This document shows positions 9,101-17,368 of a DNA stretch of 59,609 nt, piece by piece. A program made the position numbers and the translations under genes. This DNA is from Bacteroidota bacterium (GTDB lineage Bacteria > Bacteroidota > Bacteroidia > Chitinophagales > Saprospiraceae), in assembly GCA_029572935.1 (NCBI GenBank), contig JAKQHM010000044.1:1-59609 (forward strand), written 5' to 3'. The notes beneath the pieces are model-generated. The model made no database searches, was not told where the DNA came from, and was given only the letters and a program-made list of their open reading frames with translations. Each line of letters begins with the position of its first letter. Within the stretch, counting starts at the first letter, position 1.

Positions 9101-9647
9101 CCTGGGCTGCGAGGCTGTTATGGAAGTCATATTGCAACAACCCGATTCATTGGACCTTCAGGCAGAAGTGGATTTGAAACCGCCTTCCGGCTCTTCCATC
9201 AGGACTAAGGTGAATGGAGGTGTGAGGCCTTATTCTTTCAAATGGACAAAGGATGGATTTGAATTTTCAGTGGACAGCACTCTGGAAGGATTGGAGACCG
9301 GTGAATACAGGGTGGAGGTCACGGACGCCCACAATTGTAAACTAAGCCGGACTTTTATCATATCTGAGCCTTCCTCTTCGGATAATCAGTTTTTGGATGG
9401 AATCAGGTGTTATCCTGTGCCGGCGAGAGATCATTTATTTTTGGAATTGCCGTTTCAATCCAATCGTCCATGTGTCATCAGACTATTGTCCTTGACCGGA
9501 CAAGTGATCCTCGAAAACAGGGAAGTCGTGTCGGTCAGACAACACAAAATCGATTTGAAAAAAATACCATCAGGCAGCTATATACTCAGAGTAGGAGATG
9601 GTTCGCTCACCCGCGACATTCCGGTTCAAATTATTCAATCTAAATAA
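6144..9647 (+). CDS. Large secreted beta-propeller (BNR/sortilin-like) protein with T9SS sorting domain
   Basis: Secreted 1167-residue protein. ATG 6144 is chosen over an upstream TTG (6117) because it starts a signal peptide (MKQLFLLIVILVFSNALPA). The first roughly 740 residues carry repeated Asp-box/BNR motifs of the form S-x-D-x-G-x-x-W (STDGGATW, TYNGGTTW, SGDGGASW, STDGGVSW, TRDYGKNW, SRDRGKTW), as in sialidase, sortilin and YCF48 propellers. Immunoglobulin-like modules follow, then a SprB-like repeat (CYGDNNGAIEW ... SLGC). The last 80 residues form a type A T9SS C-terminal domain (YPVPARDHL ... GSYILRVG). No sialidase catalytic set is evident, so a binding or adhesive role is as likely as hydrolysis. 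The next gene begins 6 bp downstream. Confidence 0.85.
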   Translation: MKQLFLLIVILVFSNALPAQIQRLQSYIEEGHSFEEIYRRADRMVRRHQLEDQSYKEEFHKNLHKKDNQDNERLRLERWAWYWRDRLNDDGSFPDLQRQQLLYKSVKSQSAYRMGLDWKHEGPVRNTGGYWGMGRTTHIDFHPTQNATFFVAAPNGGLWKTTDGGLTYFSLGEDLPQQPVGVVIVDQKNPNNIYISLGEKEGWWQYGLGVYKSTDGGATWKTTGLSWRLTESKVLFSMVMNPRNSSILIAATNNGLYKTYNGGTTWQKVHNDQFSDVVYKPGDTSVVYAARYDYWGTSEVFRSGDGGASWSQVSSFNTQKAFLKLAVTAAAPAFLGVNASQDNAKKFFRSDNSGTSFSFVSDMPENLVFFVSQQNPSVMYCGFVNPYKSTDGGVSWNQLAHWHGGTALPEIHADQRYIGFHPRQKQDIYFCNDGGIHKYNENTNQWTELVNNLPITQFYKMAVSTTNPPAMIGGSQDNGGFIRRANGSWGNTNGGDAMWQEIDPVNPNIGYTEYWGGTAVYRTNNNFYNLTEISQNIPGKPQGQWVTPFGLNPKNPKTFVIGYHDVFVSHNRGDNFSKLSNNLTGAEDRDLRIVRFSPLDTTTILTSYANNVYQTRDYGKNWTRATVALNHDVTDICFHTRDTNKVWLSRAGLGSIKIMESRDRGKTWINATGNFVNTPVLALCYDEASNVLFAGTDIGVFFAEPGVWDWKYYGAGLPNTSVTDLDIHHPTRRLFISTYGRGFYSIDLPDCMPLSVDAALRSGDGPFISKDTLNVCMGQTLFLKCDNALTQGVFRWTGPLGLDTSFSSNETLNVGVANLSRTGLYQLTYTSPTGCTRSDEIYIKVNNNPSARIRSDHPFLDCKHASVTLISSNTSVDFKYLWQTQGNPVSDSSALVVSQPGLYHFQLTNNRTGCFTRDSFRLTEALPPVIQWTSMDPLCYGDNNGAIEWTLSDGRPPFQYSFSDQALSSSRTSLKAGAYSIKVVDSLGCEAVMEVILQQPDSLDLQAEVDLKPPSGSSIRTKVNGGVRPYSFKWTKDGFEFSVDSTLEGLETGEYRVEVTDAHNCKLSRTFIISEPSSSDNQFLDGIRCYPVPARDHLFLELPFQSNRPCVIRLLSLTGQVILENREVVSVRQHKIDLKKIPSGSYILRVGDGSLTRDIPVQIIQSK

Positions 9648-9653
9648 CCTTAC

Positions 9654-11873
9654 ATGATCCAAAATCATACGTTCCGTAGCATACCATTTTTGTTTCTATT
9701 TCTCTTTGTGGGCCAATATCTATGGGCAGGAGAGGGGATGTGGCTGCCTCATCTTCTGAAAGCACTCAATGAAAAAGAAATGCAATCCATGGGCATGAAA
9801 ATGAAGGCCGAGGATATTTATTCTGTAAACAAAGGTTCTCTAAAAGATGCCATCGTTCATTTTGGCGGGGGTTGTACTGCGGAAATCATTTCGGACCAGA
9901 GCCTGTTGCTCACCAATCACCATTGTGGTTATGGTTATATTCAATCTCATTCCACCGTCGAAAAGAATTTATTGAAGAATGGCTTCTGGGCATCCGATCG
10001 AAAATCAGAACTTCCCTGCAAGGGATTGACTGCCACCTTGATCGTCCGTATTGAGGATGTTACCAGGGATATGCTCAAAGGCATTACAGTGAGCATGAAG
10101 GACAATCAGAGAAGATTGATCTACGATCAGAATCAGAATGAATTGATCAAAAAAATAGCAAAGGAAAGTTATCAGGATGTAGTCATCCGTGCATTTTACA
10201 ATGGAAATCAGTTTTTTGCTTTTATTACCGAAACCTATAAAGACGTTCGTTTGGTAGGAACGCCTCCGGAATCCATCGGAAAATTTGGAGCGGATACGGA
10301 TAACTGGGTTTGGCCAAGACACACCGGAGATTTTTCACTCTTTAGGATATATGCAGGTAAAAACAACTTGCCGGCAGAATACAGCGAGAACAATACTCCA
10401 TTGAAGCCGAGGCATTTTCTTCCTGTATCGATGAGTGGGGTGTCAGAAGGTGATTTTACAATGGTATTTGGTTTTCCGGGCCGGACCAATGAATACCTGA
10501 CCCGGGAAGGAGTTCGGCAAATCACCGAAGTTCAGAATCCGGTGCGCATAGGCATTCGCGACCGCGTTCTCAAAATCATGGACAAGTACATGCGCGCGGA
10601 TGAGAAGACCAAGATTCAGTACAGTTCGTTTTATGCAAGTATAGCCAATGCATGGAAAAAGTGGATTGGCGAAAGTCAGGGTGTCAAATTTACCGGAGCT
10701 TTGGACAAAAAGCAGAAGGCAGACGATGAGTTTCTCAGAAAAGTCAATTCCAATCCGGCATGGTCAGGATATAAAAATATCATTTCAGACCTGGAGGACA
10801 ATTATGCCAAACTCGAACCCCTTGCCCTGGCCAAGGATTATTATGCGGAAGCTTATCAACGCAATACCAATTTGTATGGCTGCTACCTTAGATTTAAAAG
10901 ACTCGCTGAAGCGTATGAGGGGCGTGGCGAGGAAATATACCTCAAACGCCGACAGGAAATGACCGATCAGGCAGAACAATTATTCAAGGATGTCCATATT
11001 TCCCTGGAAAAGGAGATCATTGCTGATGTAACCCGGATACTGATCGATGGAATCAAAACTGAATTGCTTTTGCCTTACTTACGGGATCAAATGAAGTTGT
11101 ATAACGGGGATTGCAATAAGTTCTCGATGGAGCTTTTTGATCGCAGTATGTTTACCTCAGCAGAAGGCATTCGCAAAATTAACTCCCTTCCTTATGCAGA
11201 ATGGAAGAAGGCTGTGGAGGCGGATCCGGTCTATAAGTTTTATGAGGAATTAAGTTACTTTCTGAACTATGGTATACAACCACAGGCAGGACTTTTGGAA
11301 GAGAATATTGCCGATCTGCGCAGAACACATATGGCGGCCCTGATGGAGCTTTTTCCTGAAAGGCGTTTTTATCCGGATGCCAATTCGACCTTGCGGGTCA
11401 CTTATGGCAGGGTAGAAGGATTCCGGCCCAGAGATGGAGTCTGGTATCAGCACCAGACCTACCTGGATGGCGTCATGGAAAAGTATGTTCCCGGAGATTA
11501 CGAATTTGACGTACACCCCAGATTGCTCGAGCTATATAGAGCAAAAGATTACGGACCGTATGGAGAAATGGGTAAAATGCCCCTTGCATTTATTGGTTCC
11601 AACCATACGACAGGAGGTAACTCGGGCAGCCCGGCCATCGATGCTTATGGAAATCTTGTGGGACTCAATTTTGACCGGGTATGGGAGGGAACCATGAGCG
11701 ATATCAATTATGACGTCTCCATTTGCAGGAACATCATGGTCGATACGCGGTACATTTTGTTCGTGATTGATAAATTTGCCGGTGCAGGACATTTGGTAAA
11801 AGAAATGAAGCTGGTCTATCCCAAAAAGAAAAACCAAAGAAAAAATATGAATGCGATGCAAAAAGCATCCTGA
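9654..11873 (+). CDS. S46 dipeptidyl peptidase, DPP11-like (Asp/Glu-specific)
   Basis: Periplasmic serine exopeptidase that releases N-terminal dipeptides. In 739 residues it has a signal peptide, the His motif TNHHCGYG (H89/H90), the conserved TDNWVWPRHTGDF block and the catalytic S657 in GGNSGSP. Established for the family: the residue 18 positions after the catalytic Ser decides P1 preference, Arg (R673) in Porphyromonas DPP11 and Gly in DPP7. Here that position is R675 in LNFDRVWEG, so specificity for acidic P1 residues is expected. It follows the beta-propeller gene by 6 bp, so the two are probably co-transcribed. The family is certain; the specificity is inferred from this one residue and its surroundings. 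Confidence 0.92.
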   Translation: MIQNHTFRSIPFLFLFLFVGQYLWAGEGMWLPHLLKALNEKEMQSMGMKMKAEDIYSVNKGSLKDAIVHFGGGCTAEIISDQSLLLTNHHCGYGYIQSHSTVEKNLLKNGFWASDRKSELPCKGLTATLIVRIEDVTRDMLKGITVSMKDNQRRLIYDQNQNELIKKIAKESYQDVVIRAFYNGNQFFAFITETYKDVRLVGTPPESIGKFGADTDNWVWPRHTGDFSLFRIYAGKNNLPAEYSENNTPLKPRHFLPVSMSGVSEGDFTMVFGFPGRTNEYLTREGVRQITEVQNPVRIGIRDRVLKIMDKYMRADEKTKIQYSSFYASIANAWKKWIGESQGVKFTGALDKKQKADDEFLRKVNSNPAWSGYKNIISDLEDNYAKLEPLALAKDYYAEAYQRNTNLYGCYLRFKRLAEAYEGRGEEIYLKRRQEMTDQAEQLFKDVHISLEKEIIADVTRILIDGIKTELLLPYLRDQMKLYNGDCNKFSMELFDRSMFTSAEGIRKINSLPYAEWKKAVEADPVYKFYEELSYFLNYGIQPQAGLLEENIADLRRTHMAALMELFPERRFYPDANSTLRVTYGRVEGFRPRDGVWYQHQTYLDGVMEKYVPGDYEFDVHPRLLELYRAKDYGPYGEMGKMPLAFIGSNHTTGGNSGSPAIDAYGNLVGLNFDRVWEGTMSDINYDVSICRNIMVDTRYILFVIDKFAGAGHLVKEMKLVYPKKKNQRKNMNAMQKAS

Positions 11874-11913
11874 TCGTTAATATATAGTTCAAGCCCAACC
11901 TACCAAACAGAAA

Positions 11914-14900
11914 ATGAAAGATTTAAAATCAGTAAGGTCTTTGTTTATTTTTGTCTTGTTTGTTTTTACCACTGATCTTTTCTCTCAGTGCGCAGGATTG
12001 AATGCCGATGCCGGTCCCGATCTTTTTACCTGCGATCCTGCCAATATGATCATGCTCCAGGGAAATGTTCAAGGAACGTATACCAAGATCATGTGGAGTC
12101 CAGCGGCGGGTTTGAGCAGCACAGATGTTTTGGATCCCATGGTCATGCACAAGACTCCGGGCCGATACACCTATAAGCTTACAGCTGAAGGTCAAACCAC
12201 GACCAATCTGATCAACAACGGAGATTTTGAATCCGGCAATTCAGGCTTTTCTACTCAGTATGTTTATGGTGTTCCTGGAGGGCCCTTTGGTCCTAATAAT
12301 TATGGAGTTGGGTCAAATCCTCAGGCTTATAATGCCGGCTTTAGCCCCTGTGGGGATCATACTTCAGGAGGGGGTCAGATGATGGTGGTGGATGGCTCTA
12401 CCACTCCTGGTCGTGATGTCTGGTGTCAGACCGTTCCGGTGGTTGCCGGGCGCACTTATTTATTTGAATTTTGGGTTCAAAATGTTTTTCCGGTAGCCCC
12501 ATCACAGATGAGTGCGACGGTCAACGGTACAACTTTTGCCAGCGGATCTGCGGGCTCATTATGCGATTGGATTAAAGTGGAAGGATGCTTTAAGGCAACC
12601 GGGTCTTCCGCCCAGTTGTGTATTATTGAAACTTCTGGTGTTGGTTATGGCAATGATTTTGCGCTGGACGATATCGCTCTTTTTGAGAAATGCGTGGATG
12701 AAGATGAAGTCACCGTTGAGATCGTGGACTTGAAAGCCAAAATTGATGTGCCCATCAAACCAAAATGTGGTTCAGAACCATTCGATTTATTTGGAACAGG
12801 TTCTTCATTCGGTCCCAATATAACCTATGAATGGTCTACGGACAGGGGCAAGATTTTGTCCACAAATGGATTGATGGCCAAGGTGAGGGGTTCCGGTATT
12901 TATACCCTCAAAGTAAAATACAAAAACGGAACGGTGGAATGTGAGGCGGAAGCACAATTTGAATACGAAGCACCCGATAACCTGGTCGGGAACATGCGTG
13001 CATCTGGAAAGGTGACCTGCGCCAGGGATACCCTTGAGCTTAACATCGACATGGTTTCGGGAAGCGGTAATTACCGATATTTATGGGCACCTGCTCCCAA
13101 TATTATAGAAGGACAGGGTACCGAAATGGTTTCTGTAGTAAAGGCGGGGAAATATACCGTAACAGTTACAGATGAGTTTTCTGACTGCAACCTTATTTTG
13201 GATTTTGACCTGACAGCAGATACTGTGCGACCTTCCGTGTCCATATCCGGGGATACGTTGCTGGACTGTCTTAAATTGGAGGCACTTTTGAGATCGGCAC
13301 AATCCGATACGACACGTTACAGGATCCAATGGACCAACCCGGCAGGTATTGATACTCTGGGACGGGAGCTGAGGTCTTCATTGGCAGGCATACACAAATT
13401 GACGGTCACCGACAAGCAAAACAGTTGTCTGGACAGCGCGTTTTGGTTGGTTGCCATCGATACAATGAAGCCATCCTTTGAGCTTGGATCGGACCTGTTA
13501 GTGGATTGCGTCAACAACGGCGTTTCGGTGATTCCCACAATCTCTGATTCATTGAGTAATAAGTCCTTCATCTGGACGATTGGCGGAGTAATACAAACCG
13601 CAGAAGATTCACTGACCCCTCGATTTGTGATGAATGCGGGCAAGGTACATTTGAAAATAGTCAATCTTAAAAATGGTTGTGAATCGGAAGATTCTTTGAA
13701 TATTACAGATCAACGCAATATCCCTGCATTGGATGCAGGCTTAAATCAGCTGCTCACTTGTTCAGTGAGACAGATTACCCTCAATTCATCCACCAATCCG
13801 CAGGATACGCTCTTATTCGATTGGAGTACACCGGACGGGAATATTTTATCAGGTGCCAACTCTCCGTCAATTCAGCTGGATCGCAAAGGCTGGTATTGGG
13901 TGAAAGTGACCAATCCATCCAATGGTTGCAGCAATCTGGATTCTGTATGGGTGGATGAAGATATGGCAGCACCTATAGCTTTGGCGGGTCCAGATCTGTT
14001 ATTCCGATGCCTGGATACTTTGCTGACGATCGATGGATCTGCCTCCAGTGCGGGACCCGAGTATCAATACACCTGGACTACATCCGGAGGAAGCATAGTC
14101 TCAGGTCAGATGAGTAGCGTGATCACGGTCAATGCGCCCGGAGTTTATCAGCTTGTGATTGAAAATACCCGCAATGGTTGTCGCGATACTGCATCTGTTC
14201 GTGTAGATCCCGATCAAAATTTGCCCCTGGTCAGTTTGGCAATTCCCGATACGCTCAATTGTGTCAGGGCTATGGTGGTTCTTTCTGCCATTGCCCGTTC
14301 GCAGTCGGGTAATCCTCTTACTCTTTCTTGGACCGGACCGCCTAATGGAACCATCCAGGCACCGTCTTCTCCTTCTACGGCCGTTGATGCACCCGGAATC
14401 TATATGTTGACCGCTGTGGATCCGGGTAATGGATGTAAGACCTCCGTTTCTGTGGAGGTTGCCTTGGATACCCTTCGTCCGCAGGTTTTTGCGGGCGCGG
14501 ATCTGATCTGGAATTGTGCTACGACATCATTGAGTCTGACTGGTTCTGCATCATCCCCCTCCAACAGGTTTACCTATTTGTGGACCACACCGGATGGATT
14601 GATCCAGGGTCAAATGAACAGAGCTGATGTGACTGCAGTAAGAGAGGGTACTTATCAGCTATTGGTGACCGACCTGGCCAATGGATGTACCCATACCGAT
14701 CAGCTTCAGATTACCTTGAATACCCGCAAGCCCATAGTGGTCATTCCATCTGCTGACAGTCTCACATGTACCAAAACCGAAATTGTGTTGAACTCTGCCG
14801 GATCGGATCAGGGACCCAATTTCATCCATACATGGAGCACAGTCGGGGGCAACATTGCTTCCGATCCGGCTGCCCAGTCTATAAGGGTGAATAAACCGGG

Positions 14901-16008
14901 TCAATATTCTCTGACCATCCTGGATTCCTCTAATTTCTGCAGTACCAAAGTAGATATTTGGGTTTTCGAAAACAAGAATCTGCCCGTTCTTTCACTTAGC
15001 GCCCCCCAGCAGCTTACCTGTACCAGGAGAACGGTCACGCTGAATGGAGCTGTGAGCACTCCTGTATCCGGCTTTTCCATTTTATGGACCACTCAAAATG
15101 GAACAATTGTATCAATGCCCAATTCTCCCTCCTGTACCGTTTCCTCACCGGGAATATACCGGATTACCGTGATCGATAATTCCAATGGTTGCCAGTCCTC
15201 AGATTCTCTCACGGTCACCGAAAATACCAATGTGCCAGTCGATGTTTTATTGGACCTCGCACAGCCTTTCTGTAGTGGAGATGAAGCCTCTGTCAATGTG
15301 CTGAATGTGATCGGTGGTGAAAGGCCATTAACAGTTTTTCTGAACAACAATCCACTGTCAGGCACCTCGGCTTCAGGTCTCAATCCTGGTCCACACAGGC
15401 TCCGCATCGTCGATGCAAATGGTTGTATTCTCAACAAAGACTTTGATGTGGACACTCCTTCTCTGGTTTCCGTGACCATCATACCGGAGGTTAAACTCGA
15501 CGAGGGACAATCCTTCAAATTAATGCCTGTCTTTGGCACACCCAAGGATTCAATCGCATGGATCCAATGGTCTCCTTCTGATTTCCTTAGTTGTGACGAT
15601 TGTCCGGAACCGGAGTTGATCAATCCCGACAGGGATTTGGAATATACCGTCACCTATGCCAATCTGAACGGGTGCATCGCCAGTGCCCGGGTCAGGGTTT
15701 CCGTTATTAAGAGAGGGATTTGGTTTCCAACAGCTATCAGCCCCAACGGGGATGGAGTCAATGATTCTTTCTTCCCCGTAGTGACGGAGGACAGCTATAA
15801 GGAGATCCGGATGATGAAAATATTTGACCGTTGGGGTGGTCAAGTGTTCTTCAGGCAAAATCTGAGACCCAATACTCCTGAGGACGGATGGGACGGAACT
15901 TACAAAGGTCAGTTGCTCAATCCAGGTGTCTATGTCTGGCTGGCAGAGATTGAATGGAAAAATGGGGAGACCCAGATTCTGCAAGGAGACCTCACCATCC
16001 TGCGTTGA
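11914..16008 (+). CDS. Giant repeat protein with CHU_C (gliding-type, T9SS type B) C-terminal domain
   Basis: Secreted, 1364 residues, signal peptide at 1-25. After a first short Ig-like unit comes a domain of about 180 residues starting NNGDFESGNSG, resembling a jelly-roll carbohydrate-binding fold. Then about ten tandem units of roughly 83-90 residues follow. Each unit begins with a Cys in a D-x-L-x-C context, has a central W-T/S-x-x-G-x-I core, and ends in G-x-Y-x-L-x-V-x-x-x-x-N-G-C. The regularly spaced Cys pairs suggest one disulfide per unit. A SprB-like unit (FCSGDEASVNV ... ANGC), a PKD-like unit and the CHU_C domain (FPTAISPNGDGVND ... GWDGTYKG) complete it. The CHU_C family is exported by T9SS and often surface bound. 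A large adhesin or matrix protein is likely; the ligand is unknown. Confidence 0.88.
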   Translation: MKDLKSVRSLFIFVLFVFTTDLFSQCAGLNADAGPDLFTCDPANMIMLQGNVQGTYTKIMWSPAAGLSSTDVLDPMVMHKTPGRYTYKLTAEGQTTTNLINNGDFESGNSGFSTQYVYGVPGGPFGPNNYGVGSNPQAYNAGFSPCGDHTSGGGQMMVVDGSTTPGRDVWCQTVPVVAGRTYLFEFWVQNVFPVAPSQMSATVNGTTFASGSAGSLCDWIKVEGCFKATGSSAQLCIIETSGVGYGNDFALDDIALFEKCVDEDEVTVEIVDLKAKIDVPIKPKCGSEPFDLFGTGSSFGPNITYEWSTDRGKILSTNGLMAKVRGSGIYTLKVKYKNGTVECEAEAQFEYEAPDNLVGNMRASGKVTCARDTLELNIDMVSGSGNYRYLWAPAPNIIEGQGTEMVSVVKAGKYTVTVTDEFSDCNLILDFDLTADTVRPSVSISGDTLLDCLKLEALLRSAQSDTTRYRIQWTNPAGIDTLGRELRSSLAGIHKLTVTDKQNSCLDSAFWLVAIDTMKPSFELGSDLLVDCVNNGVSVIPTISDSLSNKSFIWTIGGVIQTAEDSLTPRFVMNAGKVHLKIVNLKNGCESEDSLNITDQRNIPALDAGLNQLLTCSVRQITLNSSTNPQDTLLFDWSTPDGNILSGANSPSIQLDRKGWYWVKVTNPSNGCSNLDSVWVDEDMAAPIALAGPDLLFRCLDTLLTIDGSASSAGPEYQYTWTTSGGSIVSGQMSSVITVNAPGVYQLVIENTRNGCRDTASVRVDPDQNLPLVSLAIPDTLNCVRAMVVLSAIARSQSGNPLTLSWTGPPNGTIQAPSSPSTAVDAPGIYMLTAVDPGNGCKTSVSVEVALDTLRPQVFAGADLIWNCATTSLSLTGSASSPSNRFTYLWTTPDGLIQGQMNRADVTAVREGTYQLLVTDLANGCTHTDQLQITLNTRKPIVVIPSADSLTCTKTEIVLNSAGSDQGPNFIHTWSTVGGNIASDPAAQSIRVNKPGQYSLTILDSSNFCSTKVDIWVFENKNLPVLSLSAPQQLTCTRRTVTLNGAVSTPVSGFSILWTTQNGTIVSMPNSPSCTVSSPGIYRITVIDNSNGCQSSDSLTVTENTNVPVDVLLDLAQPFCSGDEASVNVLNVIGGERPLTVFLNNNPLSGTSASGLNPGPHRLRIVDANGCILNKDFDVDTPSLVSVTIIPEVKLDEGQSFKLMPVFGTPKDSIAWIQWSPSDFLSCDDCPEPELINPDRDLEYTVTYANLNGCIASARVRVSVIKRGIWFPTAISPNGDGVNDSFFPVVTEDSYKEIRMMKIFDRWGGQVFFRQNLRPNTPEDGWDGTYKGQLLNPGVYVWLAEIEWKNGETQILQGDLTILR

Positions 16009-16011
16009 GGT

Positions 16012-16692
16012 ATGGACCTGGAGGTGATTTTTGAGGATAAAGCACTGATCGGCATCAACAAGCCTTCCGGCCTTGCTTGCGAACCCGGAAGGGCAGGAGA
16101 GGAGGATTGCGTGCAATCCAGAGTGCTGACTCACTACAGGGAATCAGGCCAAAAGGCAAAAAATCTGATCGCTGGATTGTGTCATCGGCTGGATAAACCT
16201 GCTTCCGGAATTTTGATTTTGTCCAAAAAACCCTCTGTACTCAAAGTGATGAACGAGTATTTTGAGAAGGGACAGGTCAAGAAGGAATATCTTGCACTGG
16301 TGGAAGGTGCCGCTCAACATATACCATCTTCTCCCAGGCTTTGGCATAAAAAGATCGACAAACATTTCAGGGCTGAAATCAGAAATGAACCCGGATCAGG
16401 ATTTAAGGAGATCAGAGCCGGTTTGGAATGTCTGCAAGCCTCTCCTGAATATTCTTTGGTCAAGGTGAAACTTTATACTGGCAGATACCACCAGATCAGA
16501 GCTACTCTGGCTTTTCTCGGTCACCCTGTCTGGAATGATGAACATTATGGAGCAAGTAAGCGGGTGGAAGAAATGCGGATCGGCCTACATTCTTCGCGGC
16601 TTGAATTTAAACACCCCATCAGTTCGGAACCAGTTATCCTGGAGAGTCCGTGGGCCGGATTCGAATTCTGGGGGCTGAAGCCTTTGGTTTGA
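16012..16692 (+). CDS. RluA-family pseudouridine synthase
   Basis: RNA-modifying enzyme that isomerises uridine to pseudouridine in rRNA or tRNA. The 226-residue protein contains the N-terminal NKPSGL motif (16-21), the catalytic signature HRLDKPASG (58-66) with D61, and the KEYLALVEG and GRYHQIRATLA motifs of the RluA/RsuA superfamily. There is no S4 RNA-binding domain, so it resembles the short RluA/TruC-type forms. The target nucleotide cannot be predicted. The start is 3 bp after the stop of the CHU_C gene, an odd pairing of housekeeping and surface genes in one transcription unit. Confidence 0.9.
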   Translation: MDLEVIFEDKALIGINKPSGLACEPGRAGEEDCVQSRVLTHYRESGQKAKNLIAGLCHRLDKPASGILILSKKPSVLKVMNEYFEKGQVKKEYLALVEGAAQHIPSSPRLWHKKIDKHFRAEIRNEPGSGFKEIRAGLECLQASPEYSLVKVKLYTGRYHQIRATLAFLGHPVWNDEHYGASKRVEEMRIGLHSSRLEFKHPISSEPVILESPWAGFEFWGLKPLV

Positions 16693-16832
16693 GTGGAGAG
16701 CTTATGCTTTTAGATAGGCATGTCTTTTGGTGAGTGAAATCTATTTGTATTTAAAATTGCTCTGACCTGATTTTTTGAATTTGGCTCTTTGACTTGGGAA
16801 ATATGGGTATTCTCTGAGAAATGAAGCCACAG

Positions 16833-16865
16833 TTGCGGATTTATGCTCATACAGTCTTAGATTTG
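16833..16865 (+). promoter_or_regulatory. Bacteroidota-type promoter for the carboxylase/mutase operon
   Basis: TTG at 16833-16835 and TAGATTTG at 16858-16865 (exact TAnnTTTG) are 22 bp apart, and the downstream ATG is at 16889. This fits a -33/-7 promoter with a 5' UTR of roughly 15-20 nt. Confidence 0.5.
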
Positions 16866-16888
16866 CCTCTCTTTTGCAGAGATCTATC

Positions 16889-17368
16889 ATGGCATTATAT
16901 AAAATTAGAATTGGCGCGTTTGAGTATGAAGTTTCTGATGAGGACATCAAAATGCTTGATATCTCAAAGCTCGGCCAGGCACAGTATCATTTGATCTATC
17001 AGAATCTCTCCTTGCAGGGAGAAAGGGTTCATATTTCTGAAAGCGAACGTACCCTTGAATTGCGCGTGGGCGAGAGTGTATACCAGTGCGCGATAGTATC
17101 TGAGTTGGAGCAAATGATATCAGGCCTTAATCTGACAAAAGGCGATGCCGGAAAGGATCAGAATCTGAAGGCACCCATGGCAGGATTGATTCTCCATGTC
17201 CATGTGGATCCGGGCCAGAAAGTCTCTAAAGGAGATAAACTGGTGACCCTGGAAGCCATGAAGATGGAAAACATCATCAGGGCCCAGGCGGATGCACAGG
17301 TAGAAGATGTCCTGGTAAAGTCAGGGGTGAAAGTGGATAAGGGTAATGTATTGCTTAGATTGAAATGA
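16889..17368 (+). CDS. Biotin carboxyl carrier protein of acyl-CoA carboxylase
   Basis: Carries the biotin-bound carboxyl group between biotin carboxylase and carboxyltransferase. ATG 16889 is used rather than an upstream TTG (16874), giving 159 residues. The C-terminal half is a biotinyl/lipoyl domain beginning near KAPMAGLI with the biotinylation motif EAMKM (K125). The N-terminal 80 residues resemble the linker/BT-type extension found in propionyl-CoA carboxylase carriers. The following gene overlaps it by 4 bp (ATGA), and biotin carboxylase and methylmalonyl-CoA mutase follow in the same run. A propionyl-CoA carboxylase role is therefore likely, although an acetyl-CoA carboxylase role cannot be excluded from sequence alone. 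Confidence 0.88.
   Translation: MALYKIRIGAFEYEVSDEDIKMLDISKLGQAQYHLIYQNLSLQGERVHISESERTLELRVGESVYQCAIVSELEQMISGLNLTKGDAGKDQNLKAPMAGLILHVHVDPGQKVSKGDKLVTLEAMKMENIIRAQADAQVEDVLVKSGVKVDKGNVLLRLK

Noticed and set aside
13011..15240. Tandem periodicity that could be mistaken for a CRISPR or satellite repeat
   Set aside because: The repetition of about 250-bp units is at protein level within one open frame and DNA identity between units is low.
16741..16950. Minus-strand 69-codon frame before the biotin carrier gene
   Set aside because: It overlaps the carrier-protein promoter and N-terminus, has no recognisable features and is most likely non-coding.
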